Assembly: GCA_028456385.1 (NCBI GenBank)
Contig: JALNQF010000507.1
Location: 1-25,529, forward strand
Length of the DNA: 25,529 bases
Reading direction: 5' to 3'
From: Ophiosphaerella korrae
Lineage: Eukaryota; Ascomycota; Dothideomycetes; Pleosporales; Phaeosphaeriaceae
Below the pieces are notes generated by a model, which was not told the DNA's origin, ran no database searches, and was given only the letters and a program-made list of their open reading frames with translations. The position numbers and the translations under genes are program-made. Positions 1-10,019 of this stretch are shown here, one piece after another; the stretch's first letter is position 1; the number at the start of each line of letters is the position of its first letter.

Positions 1-57
<57 letters not shown>
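1..57. repeat. (CTA)n microsatellite
   Basis: Nineteen perfect CTA units run from the first base of the window, so the true array may extend further left. A CTG/CAG repeat hit by RIP on either strand would become CTA/TAG, so this may be a converted CTG/CAG array; that origin is inference. It is followed by a short A/G-rich run. Confidence 0.95.
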
Positions 58-356
58 AGAAGAAGAAAAAGTATACTAAAAAGACTCTAGTACTATAGAT
101 ACTTTTACTCCTACCCTCTTATACTTCTTCTCTTAAGAGAGTTGTAAGTACTCTTTATAAAGAGCTCTACCTCTACTATACTTATAGCGCGTTAGTAGGC
201 TACTCTAATAAGAGCTACTATAACTCTCTTAGGAAAGAGGTTTAGCGTTATATACGCTATACTACTAGTAGCTATAGCTACGTTCTTATATAAGTTAATT
301 TAAAAAACTACTCTAGCTCTTTAATTTAATATTAGTTAACTAACTTATATTATAGC

Positions 357-870
357 CTTAAGATTACTTACTATACTACTATTACTTTTATTACTACTTA
401 GGCCTATAAGGCTCTAGAGAAAGAGCTTAAAGCTCTCTAAAAGACTTTCTATATACTACTTAGTAAAGTTATAGAAGAGACTCTAGGTCCTTAGATTCTT
501 CTACTACCTCTACCTTTACTTCTACTTTAGCTTATACCTATGCCTACGCTTACTACTACTACTACTCTTACTTCTACTTGCGATCTTACTACTACTACGC
601 TTACTAAGGCTACTATTATAATAAGAGTAGTTACTACTTTGCTAGCTAGGGACGCTTAAGCTAAAGAGGCTTTTACGCGTCGTCTACGTATAAAGGCGCT
701 TCTTAGTAAGTTTATTAATCTTATATTTTAAATAGATACTCTATTTTAAGCTTAGCTCTAAGCTTTAGCTCTACGTTTTAGCGCTACGCTTTAGTACTCT
801 AATTTAAAGACTTCTTTATATACTCTATACTCTACTTTAGTAATTTTTATAACTTAAGCTTAGCTTATAT
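357..870 (+). pseudogene. Coding-like remnant, low-complexity/helical protein
   Basis: I do not recognise this gene. In the frame that reads through 399, only TAA/TAG interrupt it. The inferred protein begins with a Lys/Glu/Leu-rich stretch (AYKALEKELKAL), continues through a Thr/Ala/Pro-like low-complexity region around 540-620, then a charged helical stretch (AKEAFTRRLRIKALLSKFI) and a Leu/Ala-rich tail. This order of a coiled coil, a low-complexity linker and a helix is seen in fungal retrotransposon gag-like proteins, but no zinc knuckle or gag core is visible, so that is speculation. Start codon and true ends cannot be set. It may be joined to the coding-like stretch that follows, in a different frame. 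Confidence 0.25.
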
Positions 871-2190
871 ATCTTTAAAGTTAAGGTAAGCTTTAAATCT
901 CTTAAATTGCTACTCTAGGAGGTGCTTAGTTAGGCTATCTACTAGTATCTTGCTTATTAGTATATAAGAGACTTAAAATAAGCCTTTAGTGTACTCTTAT
1001 CTTAGCTACATATTCTATATATCTACGTAACGTAAGCGCGTTATTACTCTCTTATTTTTGCTTATAACAAGTCTAATTATTTACTAATTATTATAGAAAA
1101 TTATCTAAGTAGCTCCTAGGGCTAATATAAGCTCTTAAAAGAGCCTTTTTAGTACTATTACCTCTTTACTTACGTACTTAAGCGCGAGTAGCTTAGCTTT
1201 AGTAGTAGAAGTAGTTACTATAGCTTATTACGCTACCTTCTATATTACTACTTTACTAAAGAGTATTACAATATAGCTATAAGATAAGTAGCGCGTTACT
1301 AGATTATTAGTAAACAACGCGTCTCTATATATAAGCAGCTTAGTACCTTACTACTTACTATCTTACTACTTACTATCTTGCTACTAGCTATCTTGCTACT
1401 TACTATACTAGACTAATAGGTGCTAAGTTCTATACAAGTAAATAATAACTTAGTTTACTACTTTAAGATACTTTTAGCTTAGATTTATAAGATATTAAGA
1501 GAGCTTAGTAGCTATAAATACAACGTCTAGTTGTACTATTATTGCTATATACAAGATAAATCCTACTTACTCTTAGTAGTCCTTAATTTTACACTTTAAG
1601 GCCTCTCCTTTACTTAGCTATAGCTCTTCTACTAGTAATAGAGTTACTAGAAAGTTTATAGAGCTTATAAGATTAAACTTTTTTACTATCTTGTTAATAT
1701 ACTTATTATAGATAAGCGTAATAGTTTTATCTAGCTAACTCTATATTACTCGTACGCCTAAGAACTAGTTTACTAAGCTTTTATCTTCTATATTATACGT
1801 TTTTTTAATTCTCTTGACAATTTAGTAAGTTTCTAATTAGTAGATTTTGTAATATATTACTAATATATTATTAACGTAGAAGAGAAGGAGTATTTTACGC
1901 TCCTTATTATAGAATAAGCACGGCTCCTCTTTTAAGACTATAAGACTAGCTTGTTTAAGTGTTCTTAAGAGCTCTTTATACAAGAAGAGTAGTAAGTCCT
2001 TTAGGCTATATAGCGCTTAATTAAGCTTAACGTACTTACTAGCTACTTTAAACCTATCTAGGAGCTCGTAGATAACTACTAGTTAATAATCTCTATATAC
2101 GTAGAGGAAAGCTCTAATAATATTATACTAAGCTACTTCTAAGTTAAACTTAGCTGTAATCGCTATTGCAGTTTAAAATAAGCGCGCTAC
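871..2190 (+). pseudogene. Coding-like remnant, unknown protein
   Basis: I do not recognise this gene. In the frame starting at 871 the codons favour C, T or G in third position and give a mixed, protein-like composition, for example KIKLFYYLVNILIIDKRNSF near 1672 and NVEEKEYF near 1875. A four-unit, 15-bp tandem repeat (1351-1410) sits in this frame and would encode a five-residue Leu/Thr/Ile, originally perhaps Pro-rich, repeat. The stops are TAA or TAG, as RIP of Gln, Trp or Arg codons would give. No catalytic motif stands out. The call rests on codon texture alone. Confidence 0.3.
1351..1410. repeat. 15-bp tandem repeat, 4 units
   Basis: Four units of CTACTTACTATCTTG or a close variant lie head to tail (1351-1365, 1366-1380, 1381-1395, 1396-1410). 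The period is five codons, in keeping with a former coding repeat. Confidence 0.85.
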
Positions 2191-2764
2191 TAATATAGTA
2201 GTATAAGTTAATTGTATTAAATTAATTATTTAGAGGTCTCTACGTACTATAATCTAAGCTTTACACTTAAGAAAGTAGCTATCTTAGTTAAGTTTGTATA
2301 TAAAAACCTACTTTAGAGGTAGTAGCTAATTACTTAATTATAAGCGCTCTATCTCTTCCTAGGTACTAGCTACTAGTAGCGTATTAATCTCTTTCTAAGC
2401 TACTTATTTAAAGAGCTACCTATATAAGTATGTATATAAGTACTTCTAATTTTATAGTAGTAGTAGTAGCTTATCTTAATATAGATAAGCTTATAGCTAT
2501 AGCTATAGCTTAAGCTAAGTAGCTACTATAATTATAGCGTTTACTATAGCGAGCTCTATATTTAGGTTATAGTCTATTAGTACTTATAAGAGTAGCTTAT
2601 CTAGTATACTACTTTATTTACTCTACTTAGGTTTATATAATAATAAGTAAGCGCTTAAGCTTTTAGCGCTATTGTCTAGCTTGTTATTTTAGAGTCTTTA
2701 GCTTAATTGCGTTAGCGCTAGCTATTACTAGCGTATATACTACTAATAAGCTCTAACTATATTA

Positions 2765-2860
2765 TTTAGAGCTATATAAGATATAGCTACTTAATAAAAG
2801 ATAGTATCTACTTTATTTAGAGCTATAGAAGCTATAGCTACTTAATAAAAAGTAGTTTAA
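2765..2860. repeat. 51-bp tandem duplication, 2 units
   Basis: The word TTTAGAGCTATA followed by TAGCTACTTAATAAAA occurs twice, starting at 2765 and 2816, with minor differences. The period of 51 bp is a multiple of three. Confidence 0.8.
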
Positions 2861-4843
2861 TAAGTAGTAGTTTAATTTAAACTCTTATCTATTAGCTACT
2901 CTAAGGCGCTCGCTTCTCTAGTTAATTACAATTCCTAGGAGCTTTTAGATACTTTACTATATTAATTTCTATAATTAATATTAGTACCTATATACTAAAC
3001 TCCTCTAAGTTTAAGTATTTACTCTAGAGTTTAAAAGCTACTAAGCTTAAGTTACTCTATATAGATTCTATATAGTTTACTAGCTAAGCTTACTACCTAT
3101 ATAGGGTCTACTCTTTATTCTACTAAGATAGCTAGCTAGCTAGCCTAGCTTTTAGTATTACGTAGAGCTCTACCCCCTAGATTCTACTCTAGGTGCTCGC
3201 TTTACTAGTAGCTTTCTAGGATTTAAGCTACTTTACAGAGCTAGTTATATATATTATCCTAGGTCTCTTTTATATTACGCGCTATATCTTTATATAATAT
3301 ATTAATAAGTTTTTAAATCTTTAGCTTTAAGAGTTCTTAATAAGCTTTACTCCTCTTGTTATAGAAGAGCTACTTATTAAATATTACGTTGCGCGTTGTA
3401 ATTACCTAATCTAATTCTAAGACCTATTTCCTATATATATTAGATACTCTATATCCTACTAGATATCTAATATAGCCCTAAGGGCTTATTTTAAAGCCTT
3501 TCTTGTTATGCCTAGCTACTTGCTTCTTATTAAGTAGATATACTTAGTAGCTATAGGTATATACTCTACTCTAATCTAGCTAAAGGTCTACTATAGTAGC
3601 TCTTACTTACTTAAGCTAATAGTATCTAAAGTACTATCTAAACTAGCTATTAAGTACTATATTAGGAGCTTATATATTATAAGTGTAGCTTAGGCTTATA
3701 TTATATAGCTATATAGCTACTTCTACTATCTCTAGCTAAAGCCTTTCTAGTAGGTTAGTACTTATCCTTATCTTAATTACTTTTATTATTATTTCTTAAC
3801 TAGCTTTCTTAGCTCCTCTATTTAGCTTATATATATATACTAGAGTACTCTTAACTATAATCTCTTCTTATTTAGCTTAAATCTAGAAGCGTATTTTACC
3901 TCTCTATAAAAGCGTTACTACTTTAATATCTTACCTAAGTATATACGTATAAAGCTTATAGTACGTTAGTAGTAGCTTTATAAAGCTTTTAAATACTTTT
4001 ATTATTTCTTAAAGTATTTTACTTTGTAATAAGTAGGTATAGAGCTTACTACTATACTTGTACTAAAGTAGTATAGTCTAAACCTCTCTAAAGTAGCTAG
4101 TAAGTATATTAAATAGGTTTTACGCTACTTACTAGTATAGGCGTAGAGCTCTCTCTCTAGGCTACCTTAAGATAACTTACTTAGCGTAGGCTATTAAGTA
4201 ATACTTGTACTTAATACGCGCTATCCTATTAATACGTACGTTTCTCGCGCTTGTTACTAGCGCTCGTAGTACTTCTAGTCTAAGATAACTAGCTCTAGTA
4301 TACTAGAGCTCCTCTAAGTTACTTCTAGGTGTTGTACGCTATAAGTTAAGCTATTAATTAACTTAATTACCTTAAGTTACGCTTATAATAGTTAAATAAA
4401 ACGTAATAAGCTTATATTTAATAAAAGTAAGATTATATTTACGTATTAGCGTTGCTAGTACTATACTCTCTACTAGCGTTCCTACTCTTAGAGTTATATT
4501 AAAACCTTAATACTAGGCTCTTGCTTACTATAATTAAGCTTTAGATACTATATTAATATAAAATCCTTTAACTACTACTACTTTATAAAGTATAAGATTT
4601 TCTATATACTTACTATAAGCTCTATTTAGAGCGTTCTTAAGAACTTAAGTACCTTTACTAAGTATTAGAAATACTTATATACTTACTTCTACGTAGCTTA
4701 TACTTTTTACTCTTATAAAAGAGCTTAGTTCTATAAAACTTATTAAGTTAACTAAGTAGAGAGTAGCTCTATTATTAAGTATAGTACTTTTAGAGAGTAA
4801 GTAAGTATTAAAATCTAGTATTAAGTAAGCTCTAGGTACTAGC

Positions 4844-4890
4844 TTAATAAGTTTACCTAAGTTAATAAGTATACCTAGGTTAATAAGTAC
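4844..4890. repeat. 18-bp tandem repeat, about 2.6 units
   Basis: Units TTAATAAGTTTACCTAAG (4844-4861) and TTAATAAGTATACCTAGG (4862-4879) are followed by a partial third unit. The differences are mostly A/G or T/A. Confidence 0.8.
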
Positions 4891-5985
4891 TGCGTTTAGC
4901 TAGCCTAGGTAGACTAGAGCCTTTAATTTAACTAACTCTAAGCTAGCTTTAACTAGTTCCTATAAGGGACTAGCTTACTTTTAAGTTACTAAGGTTTTAA
5001 CTACTATAAAGCGCGGCTTATCTAAATAAGCCTATATTTTTGTCTTTCTATTATTATCTATTTTAAATAGATTACTAGTAAGCGCTACTTATACCTATCT
5101 ATAATCTTATAGCTTTTAGTAGTAAGCTTAGCTATATAGGTAGTTGTATTTTAAGTTAGTACTTAAGCTTAAGCTTAGCTTAGATCCTCTAAATATTACA
5201 AATACGCTAGCTCCTTAATTAGTAGTTTAGAGCTTATACTCTTATAATAGAGCTAAGTAGATACTACTAATTTACCTTAGCGTAAGTACCTTTAAGCTAA
5301 GGACTAAGCTTTAGATTACTAATTAGCTTATTATCTAAGCTTAGTCTAGAGCTAGCTTTAGTATTAACGCCTTTAGGAAATCTTACACTACGAGCTTACT
5401 TATTACCTCTATAATATTATACGCAATTATATACTAATATAGGCGTAGCTACTTATTATACTAGAGCTCTAGTAATTATTATCTTTAGCGAGCCTTCTAT
5501 AGATAGGCTTAGTATTAAGCTTAGATAAGATTACTAGTGCTAGTATTAGATAGAGCTAGTAAGCTCTTTAGTGTTTAGATAAGCTCTTATAACGTAGCTT
5601 TGTTATTTGTAAGTAGAGTTATCTTAGCTATTACTAGATAGCTTAGATTAACTATAGCGTTTACCTAAGTACTTAGAGCTCTAAGGCGTACTATTTACGA
5701 TACCTAAGTATCTTTTATAGCCTAGTATTTCTCTATTATAAGCTTATAGGTAGCTACCTCTTCTACTATTACTAGGCTCTTTAGTTTAAGTTAAACTAGT
5801 TTATTAGTATAGATATTAGGGATATTATTAGCTTCTAGATTAACGAGCTACTAGATACCTAGGTTAAGAGCATTATAATAAAGTTATATAAACTATACTA
5901 GCTATTATAAGTACTTATTAAGTAGGGTAGTACCTTTATTAAGTAGAGTAATCTTACTATAAGATATTGTAAGCGTTTAAGTAAT

Positions 5986-6012
5986 AGATAAGATAAGATA
6001 AGATAAGATAAG
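5986..6012. repeat. (AGATA)n pentanucleotide repeat
   Basis: Five perfect AGATA units run from 5986 to 6010, then the repeat decays. No element end could be tied to it. Confidence 0.85.
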
Positions 6013-6077
6013 AGTATACTAAGCTCGCGATCTCTTGCTATAGTATATAGGATAGAACTATTAAGTAATTTTTAGCG

Positions 6078-6111
6078 CTAAGCTTATAACTATTATAAGA
6101 TATAAGCTTAG
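6078..6111. other. Perfect 11-bp stem with 12-nt loop
   Basis: CTAAGCTTATA at 6078-6088 is the exact reverse complement of TATAAGCTTAG at 6101-6111. In AT-rich RIP DNA such stems arise by chance fairly often. No T-run follows, so it is not a terminator. Confidence 0.5.
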
Positions 6112-6430
6112 AAATAAGTAAGAGATAATTATTAATTAAAGAGCTATCTAAGCTAAGCTACTTATATATAGTAGAGTAGCTTAAATAGCTTATATAGCTT
6201 ACTTACTACTATAGACTTACTTAAATTATATAGAGTAAAGCTCTAACTTGCAATATAACTCTAGTATAAGTAAAAAAGCTACTAGTATAGTTCTAGGTTA
6301 TAGAAAGGCCTATAAAAGTAAAATATTTATAGAGATCTACTATTAGTTAAAGTAGACTTTACGTAAAATAACTTAATAAAGTAGTTTTAATAATAAACTA
6401 AAAAGAGTAAATAGTAAATAAAGTTATCTA

Positions 6431-6465
6431 AGTAAGTACTAGGTATATATACCTAGTAGCTTACT
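6431..6465. other. Near-perfect 35-bp palindrome
   Basis: The core ACTAGGTATATATACCTAGT (6438-6457) is a perfect 20-bp palindrome. With one unpaired base the symmetry extends to AGTAAG on the left and CTTACT on the right. It sits about 200 bp left of the pogo element, outside its inverted repeats. Function unknown; it could be the tip of a lost inverted-repeat element. Confidence 0.75.
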
Positions 6466-6665
6466 ATGTACAAACTAAAAGTAGGAAGGTAGTTAAATAT
6501 TAGTAAGTTATAAACTTTCTAATATTAGTATAAAGTAATAATATAAGGGTAACTCCTTTATACTAAAACTTCTCTTTTTTTAACTCTAGATTTTATTTTT
6601 AAATTAAAGTTTCTCTAATTTAAAAATTTTATTCTTTTAGTAAAGCTTATAGAACTCTTTTTAAT
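6466..6665. other. AT-rich spacer without gene
   Basis: Short poly-T and poly-A runs and no recognisable gene. It is the left flank of the pogo insertion. I found no match between it and the right flank at 8519-8704. Confidence 0.6.
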
Positions 6666-6667
6666 TA

Positions 6668-6739
6668 ATATATTCTATTACTAAAACTAACAAATTACTA
6701 GAACTAATAACTTTCTTTAGCACTACAAATACTACTTCT
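6668..6739 (+). repeat. Left terminal inverted repeat of pogo element
   Basis: These 72 bp match the reverse complement of 8445-8516 at 63 positions with no gap. The nine differences are all transitions; at eight of them the left arm carries the RIP product (T or A). The conserved centre includes ACTAAAACTAACAAATTACT. Confidence 0.95.
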
Positions 6740-6747
6740 ACACTACT

Positions 6748-8424
6748 ATGTTATAATAATAATAAAAAAATACGCCTACGTATAAAGGTAGAGTAGAGCT
6801 TACTCTTAAAGCTTTATCTCTAGGCTAATTCTAAAGCTAGCGACGCGCTACTAAAGTGTTTAACGTTAATTATTATTACCTCTCTAACTAACTTAAAGGA
6901 ATTACACTACAGGTAATTATAACTACTAACTACTAGAAACTTACTTCTAACAAAGAGTAGACAATTATTAACTATATCTTTAACCTTAACTAACGAGGAT
7001 TTACCCCCTAGCTCTACAAGGTAGCTAATATAGCTAATAAACTACTAGTAGTATAGGATAGAATACTTATAAGTAAGTGCTAGCCTACACGCTTTATAAG
7101 GCGCTTAGATAAACTAAAGATAGCGTTTAACTAAGTAAAGGATCGCTAGAAAATACTCTAAGAAGACCCTAAGGTTATTAGCTTGTAGTTTAAGCTTATA
7201 GAGGATACTAAGGCCTAGTATAAAGTAGTAGATAAAGACGTCTACAACTTTAATAAGACTAGCTTCTAGATAAGAGTAATTAGGTTAATAAAGGTTGTTA
7301 CAGGCTTAGAGAGGCGTTAACAACCTATGCTTACTTAGGGTAGTAATTACAAGTAGGCTATAGTAATCTAGGGCATCTACGTAGTAAGGTACGCTATTCT
7401 ACTATTTATTATCTATAAAAGGCGCGTCTATATCTCTACTTAGTATAAGGAGATAGGTATACTACTAGACTAGAAGCTCTTAGTCTCTAAGAATAGCTAG
7501 ATAATAAATCTACTTAGCCTAAAGTAGTTAAAGCACTTTAACGCGCATACAAAGACGCGCTAAGTAGGAGTATACTAGCTACTTATCTTAGATAGCTATA
7601 AGAGCTACTTTAACTAGGATTTTAAAGATTATTACTTTAAAAATAAAATCTTTACTTTCTATATACCCTCTTATTTGTTATATATCCTCTAGCTACTTAA
7701 TATAGTATACTTCTTACTATTAAAGTATAAGTACTCTAATTACGTATAGGACTTAGTATAGAAACGCGTATTCTATATTAATAAAGAAGGCTTCTTCTCT
7801 ACCTTTAGAGACGCGTTTTTAGACGTATTTATAGAGGAGAACTACAAGAAGGCCTTTAAGGCTTTAGGACTTGTCCCTCTAGACGCGTAGCGAGTACTAG
7901 ATTACCTTAACGTGCGCATTCGTACCCTACTAGGACCCTTACTACTAGAGACGCTATAGTAGTTAAAGACTCTAAGTAATACGCTTAAATTTAGGTCTTA
8001 GTTAAAGCTTATAAAGGAATCCTTTATATAATCTCTTAAAACTATATATACTAGCCTCTCCTAGCTTATTAAAGGTACTAAACTACTACTATACTATAAT
8101 GCACTCTAAGATACCTATATTAAAAAGCTTAAAGAGTAAGTAGATAGACTTACCTAGTAGAAATCGCGCAAAAGAAAGTAAATTTAGTATAGTAGTATAA
8201 TAGAGTATAGAATAGGAGTAATATAGGTAGCTATAGAGGGGTTAAAGAGTACGTAGAGAGAGAAAAAGGCTTATAGTAAAGGTAATTAGGAATAGGCTTA
8301 GCTAGGTTAATAGCGCTATAAGAACTATAAGAAGATAGAGTACAACGTATAAACGTACTAGGAAGGTAAAGAAGAGACTTCTAAATTAGATAGTAGTATT
8401 ATAGTAGTAGGGAGTACTAAGTAA
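6748..8424 (+). pseudogene. Pogo/Fot-type DDE transposase, RIP-dead
   Basis: Would have cut the element at its inverted repeats and pasted it at TA sites, acting in the nucleus. The ATG at 6748 starts one frame of 558 codons that runs to the TAA at 8422 with no frameshift but many TAA/TAG codons; Fot-group transposases are usually about this long. Order: N-terminal helix-turn-helix (residues about 15-50), CENP-B-type DNA-binding region (about 75-125, with GFTP, VANIANKLL and the former CWPTRFIRR), DDE core (about 155-340), and a C-terminal CCHC knuckle (524-537). The three catalytic acids fall at residues 169, 282 and 318, a DD35D spacing. The first and third are now Asn (AAT); only D282 remains. 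All four knuckle ligands are now Tyr. Stops at former Trp codons, as in CWP at 111-113, show TGG-to-TAG change. The end could lie further on if the TAA is itself a damaged codon. Confidence 0.92.
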
Positions 8425-8444
8425 AGTTTATTATTAACCCCTAA

Positions 8445-8516
8445 AGAGGTAGTGTTCGCAGTACTAAGGAAAGTTGTTAGTTCTAGTAATTTGTTAGTTT
8501 TAGTAATAGAATACGT
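8445..8516 (-). repeat. Right terminal inverted repeat of pogo element
   Basis: Reverse complement of the left repeat, 63 of 72 positions identical. The outer end reads ACGTATTC on the minus strand, where the left arm has ATATATTC. It is the less damaged arm and keeps CpG at its tip and near 8456. TA follows at 8517-8518. Confidence 0.95.
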
Positions 8517-8518
8517 TA

Positions 8519-8704
8519 CTAACTATTTATTTTTCTAGCTTCTTAACTAAAAAAATAAGCTACTACTAGTCTTTTATTAAGTTACTTCTAGCTAAAAGTT
8601 AAAGCTTTTACTAATCTTATATTTTATTTAGTACTTTATACTCTTTAATAAGCGCTAAATATTTTCTTTTCTAAGAATTTAATTAAAATTAAGTAAAACT
8701 ATAA
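8519..8704. other. AT-rich spacer between pogo element and LTR
   Basis: About 190 bp with A/T runs and no gene or recognisable repeat. It flanks the pogo element on the right and the reverse LTR on the left. Confidence 0.6.
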
Positions 8705-9094
8705 TATAGTTACCTATTATTAACTATAATTAAACTCTAGAAGAGGTATAGTAGATTAAAAAGTAATAACTAAAAATTATATTACAATTATATAATAACT
8801 ATAAGTAATAGTTATTTATATATATAATATTAAGTATTAGCGTTCTTAGTTAGAGATTAGATTACTAATACTATCCTAATAATGCGTATTATTACTACCT
8901 ATATACTAATACTAATCTATTAATCTATAATATTTATATAACTATACACTTTATAGATCTATATTTTATATTACGTATTCTAATTATAGTTTATTTCCTA
9001 ATCTAAGTTATTACTCTACTTATCCTATACTTTGTTAGCGTTTAAGTTAAAACTAATTAGTTTTATTTTAATTTCTTTTATTATACTTATAATA
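8705..9094 (-). repeat. Isolated Gypsy LTR, reverse orientation
   Basis: On the plus strand it begins TATAGTTACCTATTATTAAC and ends near ACTTATAATA, matching the reverse complement of the LTRs of copies A and B in the same order: GTAGATTAAA, the TTACTAATACTATCCTAATA block, and CTAATTAGTT-like words near the end. It is about 45 bp shorter than the others and lacks their internal tandem duplication. No polypurine tract like that of copy B follows, and the flanks (TATAA, TCTTT) are not a 5-bp target duplication. It is a solo LTR or the remnant of a rearranged copy. Confidence 0.8.
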
Positions 9095-9362
9095 TCTTTT
9101 ATAAGAGATCTAAGTATAAATAGAACTAAGAAGAGTATATAAATAAAGTATATAAATAATACTTAAAAGATAAGTATAAAGTATAGTACTTTCTAGGTAT
9201 AACTAAAGAAGATATAGAAGTAAGTAAGATACTTGTAAATAACTAATATATTTACCTAATCTAGTAGATATATATACTAGATATATATCTAGAAGCTATA
9301 ACGCTATTAATACTAAAAGACTTATTAAACTCCTAGTAAAGATTAGAAGAGAAGAAATAAAA
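9095..9362 (+). pseudogene. Possible gag tail of element C
   Basis: The stretch lies just upstream of the protease in the same element. The inferred peptide is rich in Lys, Glu, Gln and Ile, as gag C-terminal regions can be, but no zinc knuckle is visible. The call is mainly positional; it could also be unrelated flank of the LTR. Confidence 0.3.
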
Positions 9363-9640
9363 GTATTAGTAGATTTAAAGTTATTTATAAACCTAATTAT
9401 ACCTAAGGTAGTAGAATAAGTAAGACTTAAAATATAACTAAAGAATATACTTTATCTAATCTATATTATAAATAGATATCCTATACTAAGAAACCTAATA
9501 GTTAGTAATAAAGTAACTATAGAAATTATTATTTAATAACATAGTATAAAGATAACCCTAAACGTATTAGTTTTAGCTAATAAAGATATTATACTAGAAC
9601 TCTTGTAACTATAAGAGTTTAATTATAGAGTTTATTAAAA
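9363..9640 (+). pseudogene. Element C aspartic protease remnant
   Basis: Would have processed the gag-pol polyprotein in the virus-like particle. KVLVDLKLFINLII at 9360-9401 is a damaged VDSGA...FIN active-site loop; the Asp (GAT at 9372) is kept but the Ser-Gly part is mutated. Further on come the strands typical of retroviral-type proteases: TLNVLVLANKDIILELL corresponds to the usual late DIILGLPWL motif. The frame differs from that of the RT that follows (9363 is in the third register, the RT in the second), so there is an indel or a frame change between them. Confidence 0.75.
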
Positions 9641-10019
9641 AAACTAGAACTTCTTATTTAATAACTATAAAGAAGTATATAGATTAGAGCCTACGTATTA
9701 GTAGTATTTAATAGTAGATAAGAATATACTATACAAGATAGTAGCTTTAATAGTAACTTATTAAAAGAGAATAAGTATATCTATAAGTACTAGTAAAGCG
9801 CTAAGCTAAAAAGTAAAAGTAGAGAAGTAATATATAACTTCTAAGATTTAAGAATAATATAAGAAGTTTAGCTACTTTTTTTAAAAAAGATAAATATACT
9901 AGTATTACCTAAGTACTAATATTAAGACTATATAATTAAGTTATACGAAAGAAAAGAGCTACCTTTTAGACTTATTTACTAATTAATTGAGAGTAAGTTA
10001 GTAATACTCTAAAAATAAC

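Larger units (their letters stand above)
58..6430. other. RIP-saturated ancient repeat, unidentified
   Basis: This stretch has no open frame and hardly any CpA or TpG, although CpG words such as GCGC and ACGC are frequent. If TAA/TAG are read as damaged Gln/Trp/Arg codons, two plus-strand stretches look coding-like (see the separate entries). Several tandem repeats have periods that are multiples of three (15, 18 and 51 bp), which fits a former protein-coding sequence. I looked for transposase, reverse transcriptase, integrase and helicase motifs on parts of both strands and recognised none. Reading damaged stops as Gln makes almost any frame appear open here, so frame openness is weak evidence. 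It is probably one or more old transposons, but the class is unknown. Confidence 0.55.
6668..8516 (+). mobile_element. Pogo/Fot-type DNA transposon, RIP-inactivated
   Basis: A 1,849-bp element bounded by 72-bp terminal inverted repeats and flanked on both sides by the dinucleotide TA (6666-6667 and 8517-8518), the target duplication expected for Tc1/mariner/pogo transposons. It holds one transposase frame starting 8 bp inside the left repeat. Size, TA duplication, and a transposase with CENP-B-like and DDE domains fit the fungal Fot1/Pot2 group (established family knowledge). It is structurally complete yet coding-dead, so it inserted whole and was mutated in place. All differences between its two inverted repeats are C/T or G/A. 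Confidence 0.93.

Noticed and set aside
1..57. Telomere repeat
   Set aside because: The unit is CTA, not TTAGGG/CCCTAA, and no telomere-associated sequence follows.
3129..3151. GCTAGCTAGCTAGC palindromic run as a binding site
   Set aside because: CTAG and GCTAGC words are abundant throughout this block as RIP leftovers, so a single run has no support as a site.
3200..4100. A Trp-rich minus-strand reading in the first block
   Set aside because: Interpreting TAG as Trp gives an implausible run of Trp residues. An alternative plus-strand reading is equally open, so neither strand could be chosen.
6078..6111. Intrinsic terminator
   Set aside because: The stem is followed by no T-run, and such terminators are not expected in a fungal nuclear genome.
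1..6430. Helicase/Helitron, LINE reverse transcriptase or Starship-type recombinase
   Set aside because: I looked for the ordered motifs of these families in the parts I translated and found none that held in one frame.
6748..8424. Reassigned genetic code (TAA/TAG as Gln, as in some ciliates) to explain the many in-frame stops
   Set aside because: Stops also fall where Trp is conserved (CWP, VKW), catalytic Asp codons have become Asn and zinc ligands Tyr, and the inverted repeats show the same transitions outside coding sequence. Mutation explains all of this.
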